Shown here: positions 1 through 7,590 of the stretch, piece by piece
Position numbering within the stretch: the first letter of the stretch is position 1
How the letters are laid out: every line of letters begins with the position of its first letter
Assembly: GCA_021822985.1 (NCBI GenBank)
Contig: JAKAPZ010000002.1
Span: forward strand, 1 to 58,108
Reading direction: 5' to 3'
Source of the DNA: Thermoplasmata archaeon
GTDB lineage: Archaea > Thermoplasmatota > Thermoplasmata > Thermoplasmatales > Thermoplasmataceae
Length of the DNA stretch: 58,108 nt
Notes under the pieces: model-generated
Told to the model about the DNA's origin: nothing
Databases searched by the model: none
Seen by the model: the letters and a program-made list of their open reading frames with translations, nothing else
Made by a program: the position numbers and the translations under genes

Positions 1-2
1 GA

Positions 3-143
3 AACAGTGTGAGAAAATATCTTAATTCTGAACCATCCGGGAAACAGGAAAGAAAGAGGGGATCAAAAATTAATCCCTATAGGGAACAGATAAAGTCTCT
101 GATCGAGGGCCACAACCTTACCACTGCACTATGGTCAATATGA
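3..143 (+). pseudogene. IS21-type transposase (IstA) remnant, left end cut by window
   Basis: An open frame entering from the left edge reads NSVRKYLNSEP, then a basic stretch, then SKINPYREQIKSLIEGHNLT and stops at TGA 141-143. In IS21 IstA proteins the end of the helix-turn-helix (TVRxYL) is followed by a basic linker and a KLxPYxxxI segment in the same order. A one-base shift after the stop gives YEKGNPTG, which resembles the next IstA segment, so the gene appears frameshifted. No intact transposase or IstB follows. This is recognition by pattern only, so the family call is moderately confident. Confidence 0.55.
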
Positions 144-351
144 AAAGGGGAATCCTACAGGCTAATGGACAGGAAGAAGAATTCGTTACCAACAATGAAA
201 AAGGAGCGAGAAAACGGAGAAAGTTATAAATATAGGTGGGGGATTTTATTCCGGTAATTTTGGGGAAATTGTAACCGGTATTTACATTGGTATATATCTA
301 ACCTTATAAAACAACTTTGTCTCATCAATTAAGGGGGCAGACCATATTCCC

Positions 352-398
352 AAGGACAAACCGAAGCATGGAGGGCCCATGCTTTGTAATGTGTCCTT
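352..398. repeat. Nested hairpin (7-bp outer, 6-bp inner stem)
   Basis: AAGGACA (352-358) pairs perfectly with TGTCCTT (392-398), and inside it GCATGG (366-371) pairs with CCATGC (377-382) around an AGGGC loop. The internal loop is asymmetric (7 and 9 nt). No coding frame runs through it. It could be the end of a mobile element, a terminator or part of a structured RNA; the sequence alone does not decide. Confidence 0.5.
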
Positions 399-411
399 TA
401 ATATCCATGTT

Positions 412-531
412 TCCTGACTGAACTTGTCTTGGATTCAAACCGACATTATTGCACAACTCCTGATCGGAGTTTACAGATTCAATACACTATGGGGTTTGAA
501 CCGACATTCTCATAGATTGTCAACAGTCAGG
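412..531. repeat. 120-bp element with three nested inverted repeats
   Basis: CCTGACTG (412-419) pairs with CAGTCAGG (524-531), TTCAAACC (about 435-442) with GGTTTGAA (about 493-500), and AACTCC with GGAGTT around a TGATC loop near 457-473. The motif AACCGACATT occurs twice, once beside each middle arm. The right outer arm abuts a decayed antitoxin gene. It may be a small non-autonomous mobile element that interrupted that gene, or a structured RNA. No tandem repeat array typical of CRISPR is present. Confidence 0.45.
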
Positions 532-653
532 TAGAAATAGAAATCCTCTATTGATAAAAAAAGGTCTATCTTTTTTATATAAGTCAGGTTATACTTACTT
601 TGAAAATCTTTGAGATTCTAAAACCAATATACTTTCAAAGATCAAACTGTTAA
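530..653 (+). pseudogene. Decayed MNT-family nucleotidyltransferase antitoxin (C-terminal part)
   Basis: Two frames joined at a run of six T (571-576) read RNRNPLLIKKGLS and then FYISQVILTLKIFEILKPIYF, ending at TAA 651-653. The intact antitoxin at 3174-3752 reads NPYQDILIKRGLSLYIS and then PLILTVKDFEILNPIYFEI at the equivalent place, so this is the C-terminal remnant of a paralogue, broken by slippage at the T-run and truncated upstream where the inverted-repeat element ends. The N-terminal half and the DxD active site are gone, and no HEPN partner follows it. Confidence 0.75.
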
Positions 654-817
654 ATAATACTCATTCAACGGGAAAAAACGATTCCTAATTTTTGTAAAAA
701 AGGCAAAAACTGAACATGAACGCATGAATGCGATCTCCGGGAAAATGTTTATATGAATGTATAAATCACTGAAAATACAGTTGAGACTTGGATTACTGTG
801 AAGAGAGTGATGTTGAG

Positions 818-1141
818 ATGAACTTTGACTTTGTATGGTTTTATTATTTTGTTTTTATTTATATTGCAGTAGGGGCTTATCTTTCAATATATCTCATCAG
901 GAAGCGCGCATCGAATTTGCCAAATAAAGCCAAATATACATTATTTTCGGCATTGTCATTGTTAGTTATTGATGTTTTCCTTTTGCTGATAATAGGGAAT
1001 CCATATGAATCCTCTTCTTTTGCATTTAATGCTGCGAAATATACTGGTATGATGTATGTGGTAACAGCATCAGTATTGGAACTTTTGATATTTTTATCTT
1101 TGTTTTTGTACATGAAGTCAAAAGGGAATTTTCAAATCTGA
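818..1141 (+). CDS. Small three-helix membrane protein, unknown function
   Basis: This 107-residue protein has three hydrophobic segments (about residues 6-27, 40-60 and 75-98) separated by short polar loops, with a basic loop (RKRASNLPNKAK) after the first helix, which would be cytoplasmic. I chose ATG 818 over the upstream TTG at 788 because the extra ten residues are acidic and lie outside the membrane pattern. A TATA-like TTTATATG lies near 748-756. No family is recognised. It stands alone between a decayed antitoxin and a convergent SDR gene. Confidence 0.55.
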   Translation: MNFDFVWFYYFVFIYIAVGAYLSIYLIRKRASNLPNKAKYTLFSALSLLVIDVFLLLIIGNPYESSSFAFNAAKYTGMMYVVTASVLELLIFLSLFLYMKSKGNFQI

Positions 1142-1274
1142 ATATAACCTACACTCCCGATCAATTAAAAACATTTGGCATTTATAAAAACATCCCTCTT
1201 ACTGAGGGAAAATCCTACCTGTTGTTATTTGTCCAGAAACGCTTCGATTTGACTTGAGTGAAAAATATAGAATA

Positions 1275-2255
1275 TTATTCCAAAGTGGTTTTTTTGAACC
1301 AGTCGAGCGTATTCCTTATCCCGATCTCACATGGAGTGTGCCTGAATGAGGGATACCTTTCTCTGAATGCCGAATCATCAATATTGTAGGCCCCCTCATA
1401 CTCATATAGCAGTTCTAAAAGTTCCCTGACATTTGAATCAAAGGGGCTTATCAATTTTAGGAAAGTTTTGGATAGAACCCTTATTCTGATCGGACTGCCA
1501 AGTGCATTGTATATCTCCCCTATGAATTTACGTGCGGTAGTAACAGGCCCCGACACGTGAAAGACTTTTCCAAATGTTTCAGGATCTTCGGCAAGTAAAA
1601 GTGTAGCTTCAGCAGCGTCATCAATATAAGTGTAATTGTGGGATACATCCATATTGATCGGCCATAATGCAGATTTGCCCTTAATTGCATTTCGAAACAT
1701 TGCACCGTATAAATCGTTGGTGACATTTTGCCCATAGAAATCAGCAAATCTGGGTATAATTGTGTTTATCCTTCCCTTGCGATGGTATTCAAGCAGAAGA
1801 GCCTCAATGTCATTTCTAAGCCTGCCTTTCTTTGATGTTGCATTGAGTGGATGTGACTCTTTAACGGGATTACTTTTGAATTCCCCATAACCGTAAACAT
1901 TTCCCGGAAATATCAAAATCGGATGCCATTGTTCAGCTGCCTTTAAGATGTTTACCGTGGCCCCCATGAAGCTTTTCATCCAGTCCCTGTAGGGGAAATT
2001 ATTGCAGTAATACACTACAGACGCATCCCTGCAGGCTACGGAAACCTGCTCCTCATTGAGTATATCGGCAGTCACTATTTCCACATTCTTTGGAAACAGC
2101 CTGAGTGCCTTATTTTCATTTCTTACGACAGCTCTGACTCTTAGATTCTTCTCCAAAAGTTTCTTTACAATGGCATATCCATAGGCCCCTGTAGCGCCAA
2201 AAACGATATGCTGGCTATCTGAGACAATTTCAACATTAGATATCTTATCATTCAC
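1275..2255 (-). CDS. NAD(P)-dependent epimerase/dehydratase-like protein (atypical extended SDR)
   Basis: The N-terminal Rossmann motif GATGAYG (about residues 21-27) and the downstream pattern of extended short-chain dehydrogenases, including the RFADFYG stretch near 170, place this in the NAD-dependent epimerase/dehydratase family. The usual YxxxK catalytic pair is not evident: the corresponding place reads TSKKGRLRNDIE, as in atypical SDRs that act as NAD(P)H-dependent reductases or isomerases. The start is GTG at 2255. The gene is divergent from a TetR regulator, with candidate operator repeats directly upstream of its start, so it is probably the regulator's target. The substrate cannot be inferred. 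Confidence 0.8.
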   Translation of the reverse strand: MNDKISNVEIVSDSQHIVFGATGAYGYAIVKKLLEKNLRVRAVVRNENKALRLFPKNVEIVTADILNEEQVSVACRDASVVYYCNNFPYRDWMKSFMGATVNILKAAEQWHPILIFPGNVYGYGEFKSNPVKESHPLNATSKKGRLRNDIEALLLEYHRKGRINTIIPRFADFYGQNVTNDLYGAMFRNAIKGKSALWPINMDVSHNYTYIDDAAEATLLLAEDPETFGKVFHVSGPVTTARKFIGEIYNALGSPIRIRVLSKTFLKLISPFDSNVRELLELLYEYEGAYNIDDSAFRERYPSFRHTPCEIGIRNTLDWFKKTTLE

Positions 2256-2310
2256 AATACTGAATATCTATTTAGTATTAATACTTACTTTACAGAATAT
2301 TTTTAATACT
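2256..2310. promoter_or_regulatory. Candidate TetR operator: AATACT/AGTATT half-sites
   Basis: AATACT at 2256-2261 is matched by AGTATT at 2274-2279, giving a 24-bp imperfect palindrome (20 of 24 positions symmetric). AGTATTAATACT at 2274-2285 is a perfect 12-bp palindrome sharing the second half-site, and another AATACT lies at 2305-2310. They sit between the divergent SDR and TetR genes, touching the SDR start, as expected for an autoregulated TetR locus. The assignment is inferred. Confidence 0.6.
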
Positions 2311-2327
2311 ATCAAATAATTACAATT

Positions 2328-2921
2328 ATGCCCAGAGTAGTTCCCGGTTATAAGAAACAGGCGAGAGAAACCATAATGGATTCTGCATCGCAGCTGTTTT
2401 TTGAGTTGGGCTATCATGGAACCGGAATGGATGATATTGCCAGTAAAATAGGAGTGACAAAGGGTACACTATATCTTTATTTCAGGAGCAAGGAAGAACT
2501 GCTGATCGAGACATGCAGGAGAAACATGCTTCTGCTGGAAGATAACCTGAATAATACAATTTCCAATGATTTCATGGATAGCGTTGAAAAATTTTTTAAG
2601 GAAGAGCTGAAGATGCCTGACTACATAAAATTTCACTGGATATTTGCACTTGGCGAGATCAAAAGCAATCAGTATGTGCATAAAATATTGACAGACAGCT
2701 ACAGAAAGTACATTGAAATCCTGTTCAACAAGATTGAAGAACTTAAAAGCAGAGGTGAAATTCCCAAAGAAGCAGATTCTCAATCACTTTCAAAAATGCT
2801 GATAGCCTTCCACAATGGAATTTTGGTAAGTATGATGCAGGGCCTGGATGAGAACGATGCAATTTCGATTTTCAAAGCAGGGATAACCAATATTCTTAAT
2901 GGATCCAGTTTGGTTAAGTAA
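2328..2921 (+). CDS. TetR/AcrR-family transcriptional regulator
   Basis: Residues about 13-58 form a typical TetR DNA-binding domain: ETIMDSASQLFFELGYHGT, then MDDIASKIGVTKGTLYLYF followed by SKEEL, the signature of the family. The remaining 140 residues are the helical ligand-binding and dimerisation domain, which is too variable to predict a ligand. At 197 aa it is full length. It is transcribed divergently from the SDR gene and shares its 72-bp intergenic region, which carries repeated AATACT half-sites. The AT-rich stretch near 2300 and the short distance to ATG suggest a leaderless transcript. Likely a repressor of itself and the SDR gene. Confidence 0.92.
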   Translation: MPRVVPGYKKQARETIMDSASQLFFELGYHGTGMDDIASKIGVTKGTLYLYFRSKEELLIETCRRNMLLLEDNLNNTISNDFMDSVEKFFKEELKMPDYIKFHWIFALGEIKSNQYVHKILTDSYRKYIEILFNKIEELKSRGEIPKEADSQSLSKMLIAFHNGILVSMMQGLDENDAISIFKAGITNILNGSSLVK

Positions 2922-3143
2922 TCATACTTCTATCTGAAGCATTCTTTCAAAAAAAATAATTTTATTTCCTGCAGCCATGCCATAGAAAATCAGCCTAAAG
3001 AAAATAGTTACCCTGTCAGCAATGCAGAAGATAATAATGGATGCATTTATCAAAAAGACAGGGGATTGATATTCCTTCGCTGACCTCTGAAAACAGGCAT
3101 TCCTGCATAGGTCAGTCATATTATCTCCAGTTTCTAATAACAC

Positions 3144-3173
3144 TTTATATATGTAGGCTACGTACATATATTA
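3144..3173 (+). promoter_or_regulatory. TATA box and overlapping palindrome of the MNT/HEPN operon
   Basis: TTTATATAT at about 3144-3152 lies some 26 nt upstream of ATG 3174, the spacing of a leaderless archaeal promoter. TATATGTA (3148-3155) and TACATATA (3163-3170) form an inverted repeat with a 7-bp spacer that covers the TATA box and the region up to the start. Such a site would block TBP binding when occupied, which fits autoregulation by the antitoxin's N-terminal segment. Confidence 0.6.
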
Positions 3174-3752
3174 ATGGGAAAATTCAAGCAGACTTTACTT
3201 ACCGAAGAAGCATATTCACAACTGAAAGAAGCAAAACAAATTATAGAACATAATACGGGAAGAATAAGTTCCTTTACAGAAGTCATAAAACAGACTGTTG
3301 GAAAACAGCTGACAATAATGAAAATGGATAAAGATATAAAAAATTATATAACGGCTTTCGTGGATTTGATAGATGAAAATCCACACACACTTGGCGTGAT
3401 ACTTTTTGGTTCTTTGGCAAAGAACAGTTTTACGAAATTCAGCGACATTGATTTGGCGGTTATAACCGACTCTAACTTCATTGATTATTTTGATTACCTG
3501 AATAAGAAAAGGAAAGAAGTAAATCCTTATCAGGACATACTAATAAAAAGAGGATTATCCCTATATATAAGCCCGCTCATACTTACAGTGAAAGATTTTG
3601 AGATTCTGAACCCAATATACTTTGAAATAGCTGACAACGGCATAGTTCTCTTTCAACGCGGAAACAGGGTAACCGAATTTTTAGATAAAATCTCAAAAAC
3701 CAAGCACAAACGCATATATACAGAATCCGGGGAGACACTGATATGGGAGTAG
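3174..3752 (+). CDS. MNT nucleotidyltransferase antitoxin with N-terminal VapB/DUF217-like segment
   Basis: Residues about 60-190 are a minimal nucleotidyltransferase: GS, ten residues, then DID (GSLAKNSFTKFSDIDL, about residues 79-94) is the metal- and NTP-binding signature. Known MNT antitoxins neutralise HEPN toxins by nucleotidylating or AMPylating them. Residues 1-45 (KQTLLTEEAYSQLKEAK, then SFTEVIKQTVGKQL) resemble the short DNA-binding-type antitoxins of VapB/DUF217 kind, an unusual addition to MNT proteins. The gene overlaps the HEPN gene by 10 bp and sits behind a palindromic promoter. A decayed paralogue lies 2.5 kb upstream. The N-terminal domain call is less sure than the MNT call. 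Confidence 0.85.
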   Translation: MGKFKQTLLTEEAYSQLKEAKQIIEHNTGRISSFTEVIKQTVGKQLTIMKMDKDIKNYITAFVDLIDENPHTLGVILFGSLAKNSFTKFSDIDLAVITDSNFIDYFDYLNKKRKEVNPYQDILIKRGLSLYISPLILTVKDFEILNPIYFEIADNGIVLFQRGNRVTEFLDKISKTKHKRIYTESGETLIWE

Positions 3753-4183
3753 AAATTGCAGAAAAAGCGATTGAGACTGCTGAAAACTGGATCAAAACTG
3801 CAGATATCATGGCCGAAAAGAAGATCTATAACACCTCCTTATACAGCGAAGAGATGGCCGTAGAGATTGCCCTTAAGGCAGTACTTCTTGCAATTGGGGT
3901 AGAACCCCCAAAAAATCATAACATAATTGAAACTGCTGAAAAAAATATCCAAAGCTCCATGAAAATATCGAAAGACAGGAAAGAGGAAATAATTGAAATT
4001 GTAAGATCACTGCTCCCTGAATTGCTTGGAAACAAACAAACCAGCGGATATACATTTAATTACAACATTGATAAGGAGAGTCTCGAAGCTATCGCATTAA
4101 GATATCTGGAATCTTCTAAAAAAGCCGTCTCATTATGTAAAAATATTGTAGAACAAATATCAGAACATAAGGTTAGAAAATGA
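3743..4183 (+). CDS. HEPN-domain protein, toxin partner of the MNT protein
   Basis: This 146-aa protein is all helical, with the archaeal HEPN pattern (COG2250 type): AxxWIKTADIM near residue 17, SEEMAVEIALKAVLLAIG near 35-52, then EPPKNHNI near 55-61. HEPN proteins paired with MNT genes are usually RNase toxins. The canonical Rx4-6H catalytic motif is not evident in the C-terminal half, so RNase activity is uncertain and it may be a divergent or non-catalytic member. It overlaps the MNT gene by 10 bp, so the two are translationally coupled. Confidence 0.82.
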   Translation: MGVEIAEKAIETAENWIKTADIMAEKKIYNTSLYSEEMAVEIALKAVLLAIGVEPPKNHNIIETAEKNIQSSMKISKDRKEEIIEIVRSLLPELLGNKQTSGYTFNYNIDKESLEAIALRYLESSKKAVSLCKNIVEQISEHKVRK

Positions 4184-4261
4184 ATGGCAGGAGTATACCC
4201 TTGAATTAAAACCTCCTGAAGAAGCTGCTCTAAATCTCAGATGTCAATATATTGAATCAGG

Positions 4262-5599
4262 TTATGAGCTCCCTGTTGCCCTTGAACCTTTTGCAGGAAT
4301 TTTTGCGGGAGTCACTGTTGAAATCAGTATTCCTCCTATGATTAGAATTGCTATGGATATCACGAAATCATATCCAAAGCCCATAAATTCTGAAATTATT
4401 CCTGATATGATTGCACCACCAATCTGCCCTATACCAAGAACTGAATTATACCATCCAATTGCTTTGCCCCTGTTTTCAGGCAGTGCAACCTTTGAAATGG
4501 AAGTGACCCACGCGATGCTGATAAAACTCCAGAAAAATCCCATTATGGAATATAATGCTACTGATACGGAAATTTCCTCAATCCCGTAAAATACGCAAAA
4601 TACAGCTGCAGATATTATCACAACCCTGGAGAAAATTGACATGTTCAATATGTATCTCAACCCGTACTTTCCGGATAGTTTCCCGGAAACCATGAACGCA
4701 GATGCTGATAGAACATTGTTGAAAAGATACATGACAAATATTATTGTTTCAGATCCCCCCAGAATATCGGCTATATACACAGGATAAGGTACGAAAAACA
4801 TCTGGAAACCAAACATCAGCAGCCCTGTGAGAACTATATAAAATTTGGTTCTCTTAAGCAGTGGTTTACCGTGTGAATAGATACTTGATTTCGCAATATG
4901 CAGGATGGAAGTTGGAAAATACCTGACCCTTTCAGTGAGCCTGACTGAATTGATATTATCCAGATCACCCCTTGCCAGTTTCTCTTTTGATTCCTTGATA
5001 AGCGTGATTGCAGATAAACCGGCAACAAAGTAGACTATTCCTGAAAAAATATACAGCATTGGAAGAGCAAACGCATTATTTCCGGAACTCAGCACAAGAA
5101 AAACAGTACCTATGAGAAGTCCGATAATGAGGCCAACATAGGATACTATGTTAAATTGTGAAATAACATTGGGCCATTCACTTTCTGTTGCATTCTCAAG
5201 TATCAGAAGAGTTGATACGGGTGTTGATGCCATGGATACAAGCTGGAAAATAACGAGAACTCCCAGAAATGTGAAAAGCTGATGGACAAGAATTATCATC
5301 ATCAGTGAAAAGGATGAGCCAAAGAATCCAATCATCACAAATATTTTCCTCTTGCCCATACTGTCTGAAAGATTTCCCCAGAATATCACTGCAGGGACTG
5401 CCGCAGAGGAAGCAACTGCAGAGGCAAAGCCCACATAGAACACACTGAGATGGAGATAGAATACTATGAACAGTGGAATCAGTGGTGAAGTCAGGCCTCC
5501 AGCGGCATTTGAAAACAGATAGCTTAAAAACCACCTGTTCTTAACATTGCTTTTTTTGATATGCTGCATTTCGCCTGATTTGTCCTTCTCATTATTCAT
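4262..5599 (-). CDS. Major facilitator superfamily transporter
   Basis: The protein has about 12 hydrophobic segments and the MFS loop 2-3 motif GNLSDSMGKRK (near residue 73), followed by a basic central loop after the sixth helix (IKESKEKLARG) and a second loop GKLSGKYGLR. It is probably a proton-coupled exporter of small molecules; the substrate cannot be read from sequence. I placed the start at ATG 5599, because GGTGATC, a perfect match to the archaeal anti-Shine-Dalgarno, ends 8 nt before it, whereas the TTG at 5605 would leave only 2 nt. The gene is convergent with the MNT/HEPN pair. Confidence 0.85.
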   Translation of the reverse strand: MNNEKDKSGEMQHIKKSNVKNRWFLSYLFSNAAGGLTSPLIPLFIVFYLHLSVFYVGFASAVASSAAVPAVIFWGNLSDSMGKRKIFVMIGFFGSSFSLMMIILVHQLFTFLGVLVIFQLVSMASTPVSTLLILENATESEWPNVISQFNIVSYVGLIIGLLIGTVFLVLSSGNNAFALPMLYIFSGIVYFVAGLSAITLIKESKEKLARGDLDNINSVRLTERVRYFPTSILHIAKSSIYSHGKPLLKRTKFYIVLTGLLMFGFQMFFVPYPVYIADILGGSETIIFVMYLFNNVLSASAFMVSGKLSGKYGLRYILNMSIFSRVVIISAAVFCVFYGIEEISVSVALYSIMGFFWSFISIAWVTSISKVALPENRGKAIGWYNSVLGIGQIGGAIISGIISEFMGFGYDFVISIAILIIGGILISTVTPAKIPAKGSRATGSS

Positions 5600-5927
5600 T
5601 ATCAAGAGATCACCATGTCCGTAACAAACCCAACATTTACGCTATGTTAGGATCATTTCAGTAGTTGTTTTATTGCAATAATTCAACATATAATAAATCT
5701 CTTTTCCAATTTATAACATAATTCAAGATTTGAACTTTGCAACACTATCTACATTAAAACAATAAAAAGACAACTGCTGGAAACTTCAACAAAAAATCTC
5801 GTTTATAAGAATTTAAGTGCATCAGTGGGTATTGCATAGACTTAAGTTTTTACAATACCATTCACTTTTCCGAACAATTTAATATGGAAATTGCGAACAC
5901 TGAATATAAATAATTTTTGAAGAATTG
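5600..5927. other. Intergenic region, AT-rich, MFS promoter side
   Basis: This 328-bp stretch carries the Shine-Dalgarno GGTGATC of the MFS gene at its left edge (minus strand) and several AT-rich TATA-like runs near 5690-5720. No open frame with coding character, no RNA gene and no clear terminator hairpin were seen. Confidence 0.5.
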
Positions 5928-6824
5928 TCAGTTCTTCTTCCTAATAAATGTCAGTACAGTCCCTATTGCAATAACTGTTGCCACTATTCCAATCGTCGCA
6001 TATAATTCAGTTGAGTTGACCAATGGCTTGCCTGAAATTGAAGTGTTGTTTTGGAAAATATATGCACCTATCAAGTCTGCCATATTGGAATGAGTTTGCC
6101 CCCCAGTAATTGGATAACTTGTTTCTACAACACCATAAGAGCCTGGGCCCAACAATGCATAACCTATAAAAAATGGAAAAGCAACATTGCTTTGTCCTTC
6201 CTGAGATAAATTCATCGAACCATTGCATTCAACTGTTATTCCCTTTATCCCATCAACTGAAATATAGTGCTGAGAAGAAGCGGCTGCCATAAAAACAACG
6301 AATGAACTTTTCACCAATGTAAAATTATCGTATGCAACTGTATCTCCCGTGTATACACTACCATTGGCCCTTGAATTGTTGTTAAACCCATACTTGGCTG
6401 TAAAATTTGAATACCCTGAAACACTGAATCCTCCAATCGCAAGACCAATACTGGGAGAGTTTGAAACGGATGTTGAATTTGACTTGGAGTAAGAGAACTG
6501 AACGCCGGTATTTCCAGAAGCTGTAACTGCCCTTGTAATATTGCCAGTAGAAAGGTTGCTCTGGTATCCGTTTCCGCCATTTACTTCTCCGTATACATAT
6601 AATTTTGAACTATTGTTCAAATATAAATTATAATTTTGCTGAATTACTTTGGCTTGATTAATCATTGTTGTATTTTTGTTGCTGATTCCACCCATTGCGA
6701 CAATACTGTTTGCATTTTTATCAGAAATATTAAAATTGCTATGAGAAGCATTCCCCGCAAAACCTAAAGGAATTAAACCCACAATCAATAGAAACACTCC
6801 AAAAACGAAAATTATTTTACGCAT
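5928..6824 (-). CDS. Secreted, C-terminally anchored surface protein
   Basis: The 298-aa protein starts with a signal peptide (MRKIIFVFGVFLLIVGLIPLGFAG) and ends with a single membrane helix (about residues 271-292) followed by the positive tail RKKN, so the body faces outside. The body is rich in Asn, Ser, Gly and Thr with many N-glycosylation sequons (NNSS, NTT, NFT, NMS), typical of Thermoplasmatales surface proteins. No enzymatic motif is seen. TTTATATAG near 6848-6856 on the minus strand is a plausible TATA box. The same signal-body-helix-RK layout occurs in the larger neighbour at 7591-11013. Confidence 0.7.
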   Translation of the reverse strand: MRKIIFVFGVFLLIVGLIPLGFAGNASHSNFNISDKNANSIVAMGGISNKNTTMINQAKVIQQNYNLYLNNSSKLYVYGEVNGGNGYQSNLSTGNITRAVTASGNTGVQFSYSKSNSTSVSNSPSIGLAIGGFSVSGYSNFTAKYGFNNNSRANGSVYTGDTVAYDNFTLVKSSFVVFMAAASSQHYISVDGIKGITVECNGSMNLSQEGQSNVAFPFFIGYALLGPGSYGVVETSYPITGGQTHSNMADLIGAYIFQNNTSISGKPLVNSTELYATIGIVATVIAIGTVLTFIRKKN

Positions 6825-7590
6825 GAATTATAGACTGGTTTATACTATATAAATATTAATTCGTCTTCGGTTTTGGGACAAAATTATTTCATGTACAGTT
6901 GCCTGTAATCCCTTATCATCTCTGATTGGCAAGTTTCAGTTGGCCTCATTGCCTTAAGTTGTGCATGTTGATCTTCAGGATCCCCTCAGTTTTTTCCTGT
7001 TTGACAGATTCTTTCATATATTTGCAGGCATTTTCTCAACATAACTAAAGAATGCAGAAAATCATGGGATAGGAGGATTGAAAGCATTCTTGAATCCAAC
7101 AGCCGAAGATCGGCTTTTATTGAAGAATATAAAAACGCAAGGCATTTCTTTCAAATGAATGGTGTGAAAAAGATGATAGCCCATAAGGACAGAATTCAAA
7201 TTGTCCATTTCATTCAGCATTTTTTTCATTATTACTGCTTACGAATGATCTGGCTCCTGATATCCCCTGCACATGAGAAGATACCCACAACATGATAGTT
7301 CTCTATGAGGAGCAGTATATTTTGTTTAATGGAATCTGGAAATTCAGATTCCTCCTGAAGGATCAATAAAAACGGCATTCCATGAATCCATCCTCGATGA
7401 ATTTGGTGAAGTCGCAACCATTGCATTCCTGGCAGATGCATTCTTAGGAATTTTTCTGTTAGATCTTAATGGCTGAAGAACTGGTTCAAGATAGAAAAGG
7501 GCCTTCTGAAAATGTCATACTGGTTTCAAAAGGGATAAACGAGGATTCGACACCCTCTATGAATCAAAAATTATTTAAGAATTGGAAAAA
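6825..7590. other. Decayed coding sequence, family not recognised
   Basis: No intact gene is present in these 766 bp. Plus-strand frame fragments with coding character follow one another in different frames: SWDRRIESILESNSRRSAFIEEYKNARHFF (read in two parts, about 7065-7155), an MIVLYEEQYILFNGIWKFRF stretch (about 7291-7350), and AFHESILDEFGEVATIAFLA (about 7370-7435). Stops and frameshifts separate them. They look like remnants of one or more degraded genes, possibly mobile. The right part also carries the 3' flank of the large surface protein gene. Confidence 0.35.

Noticed and set aside
412-531. CRISPR-like array, because AACCGACATT occurs twice with spacer-sized distance
   Set aside because: Only two copies of a 10-bp motif, with flanks in inverted rather than direct order, and no cas genes nearby.
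2922-3167. Minus-strand open frame of 81 codons between TetR and the antitoxin
   Set aside because: No recognisable motif or Shine-Dalgarno, and it would cover the antitoxin promoter.
4179-4330. Coding-like plus-strand frame after the HEPN gene (ENEWQEYTLELKPPEEAALN)
   Set aside because: It has no start codon and runs on as the antisense of the MFS gene; too short to support a gene.
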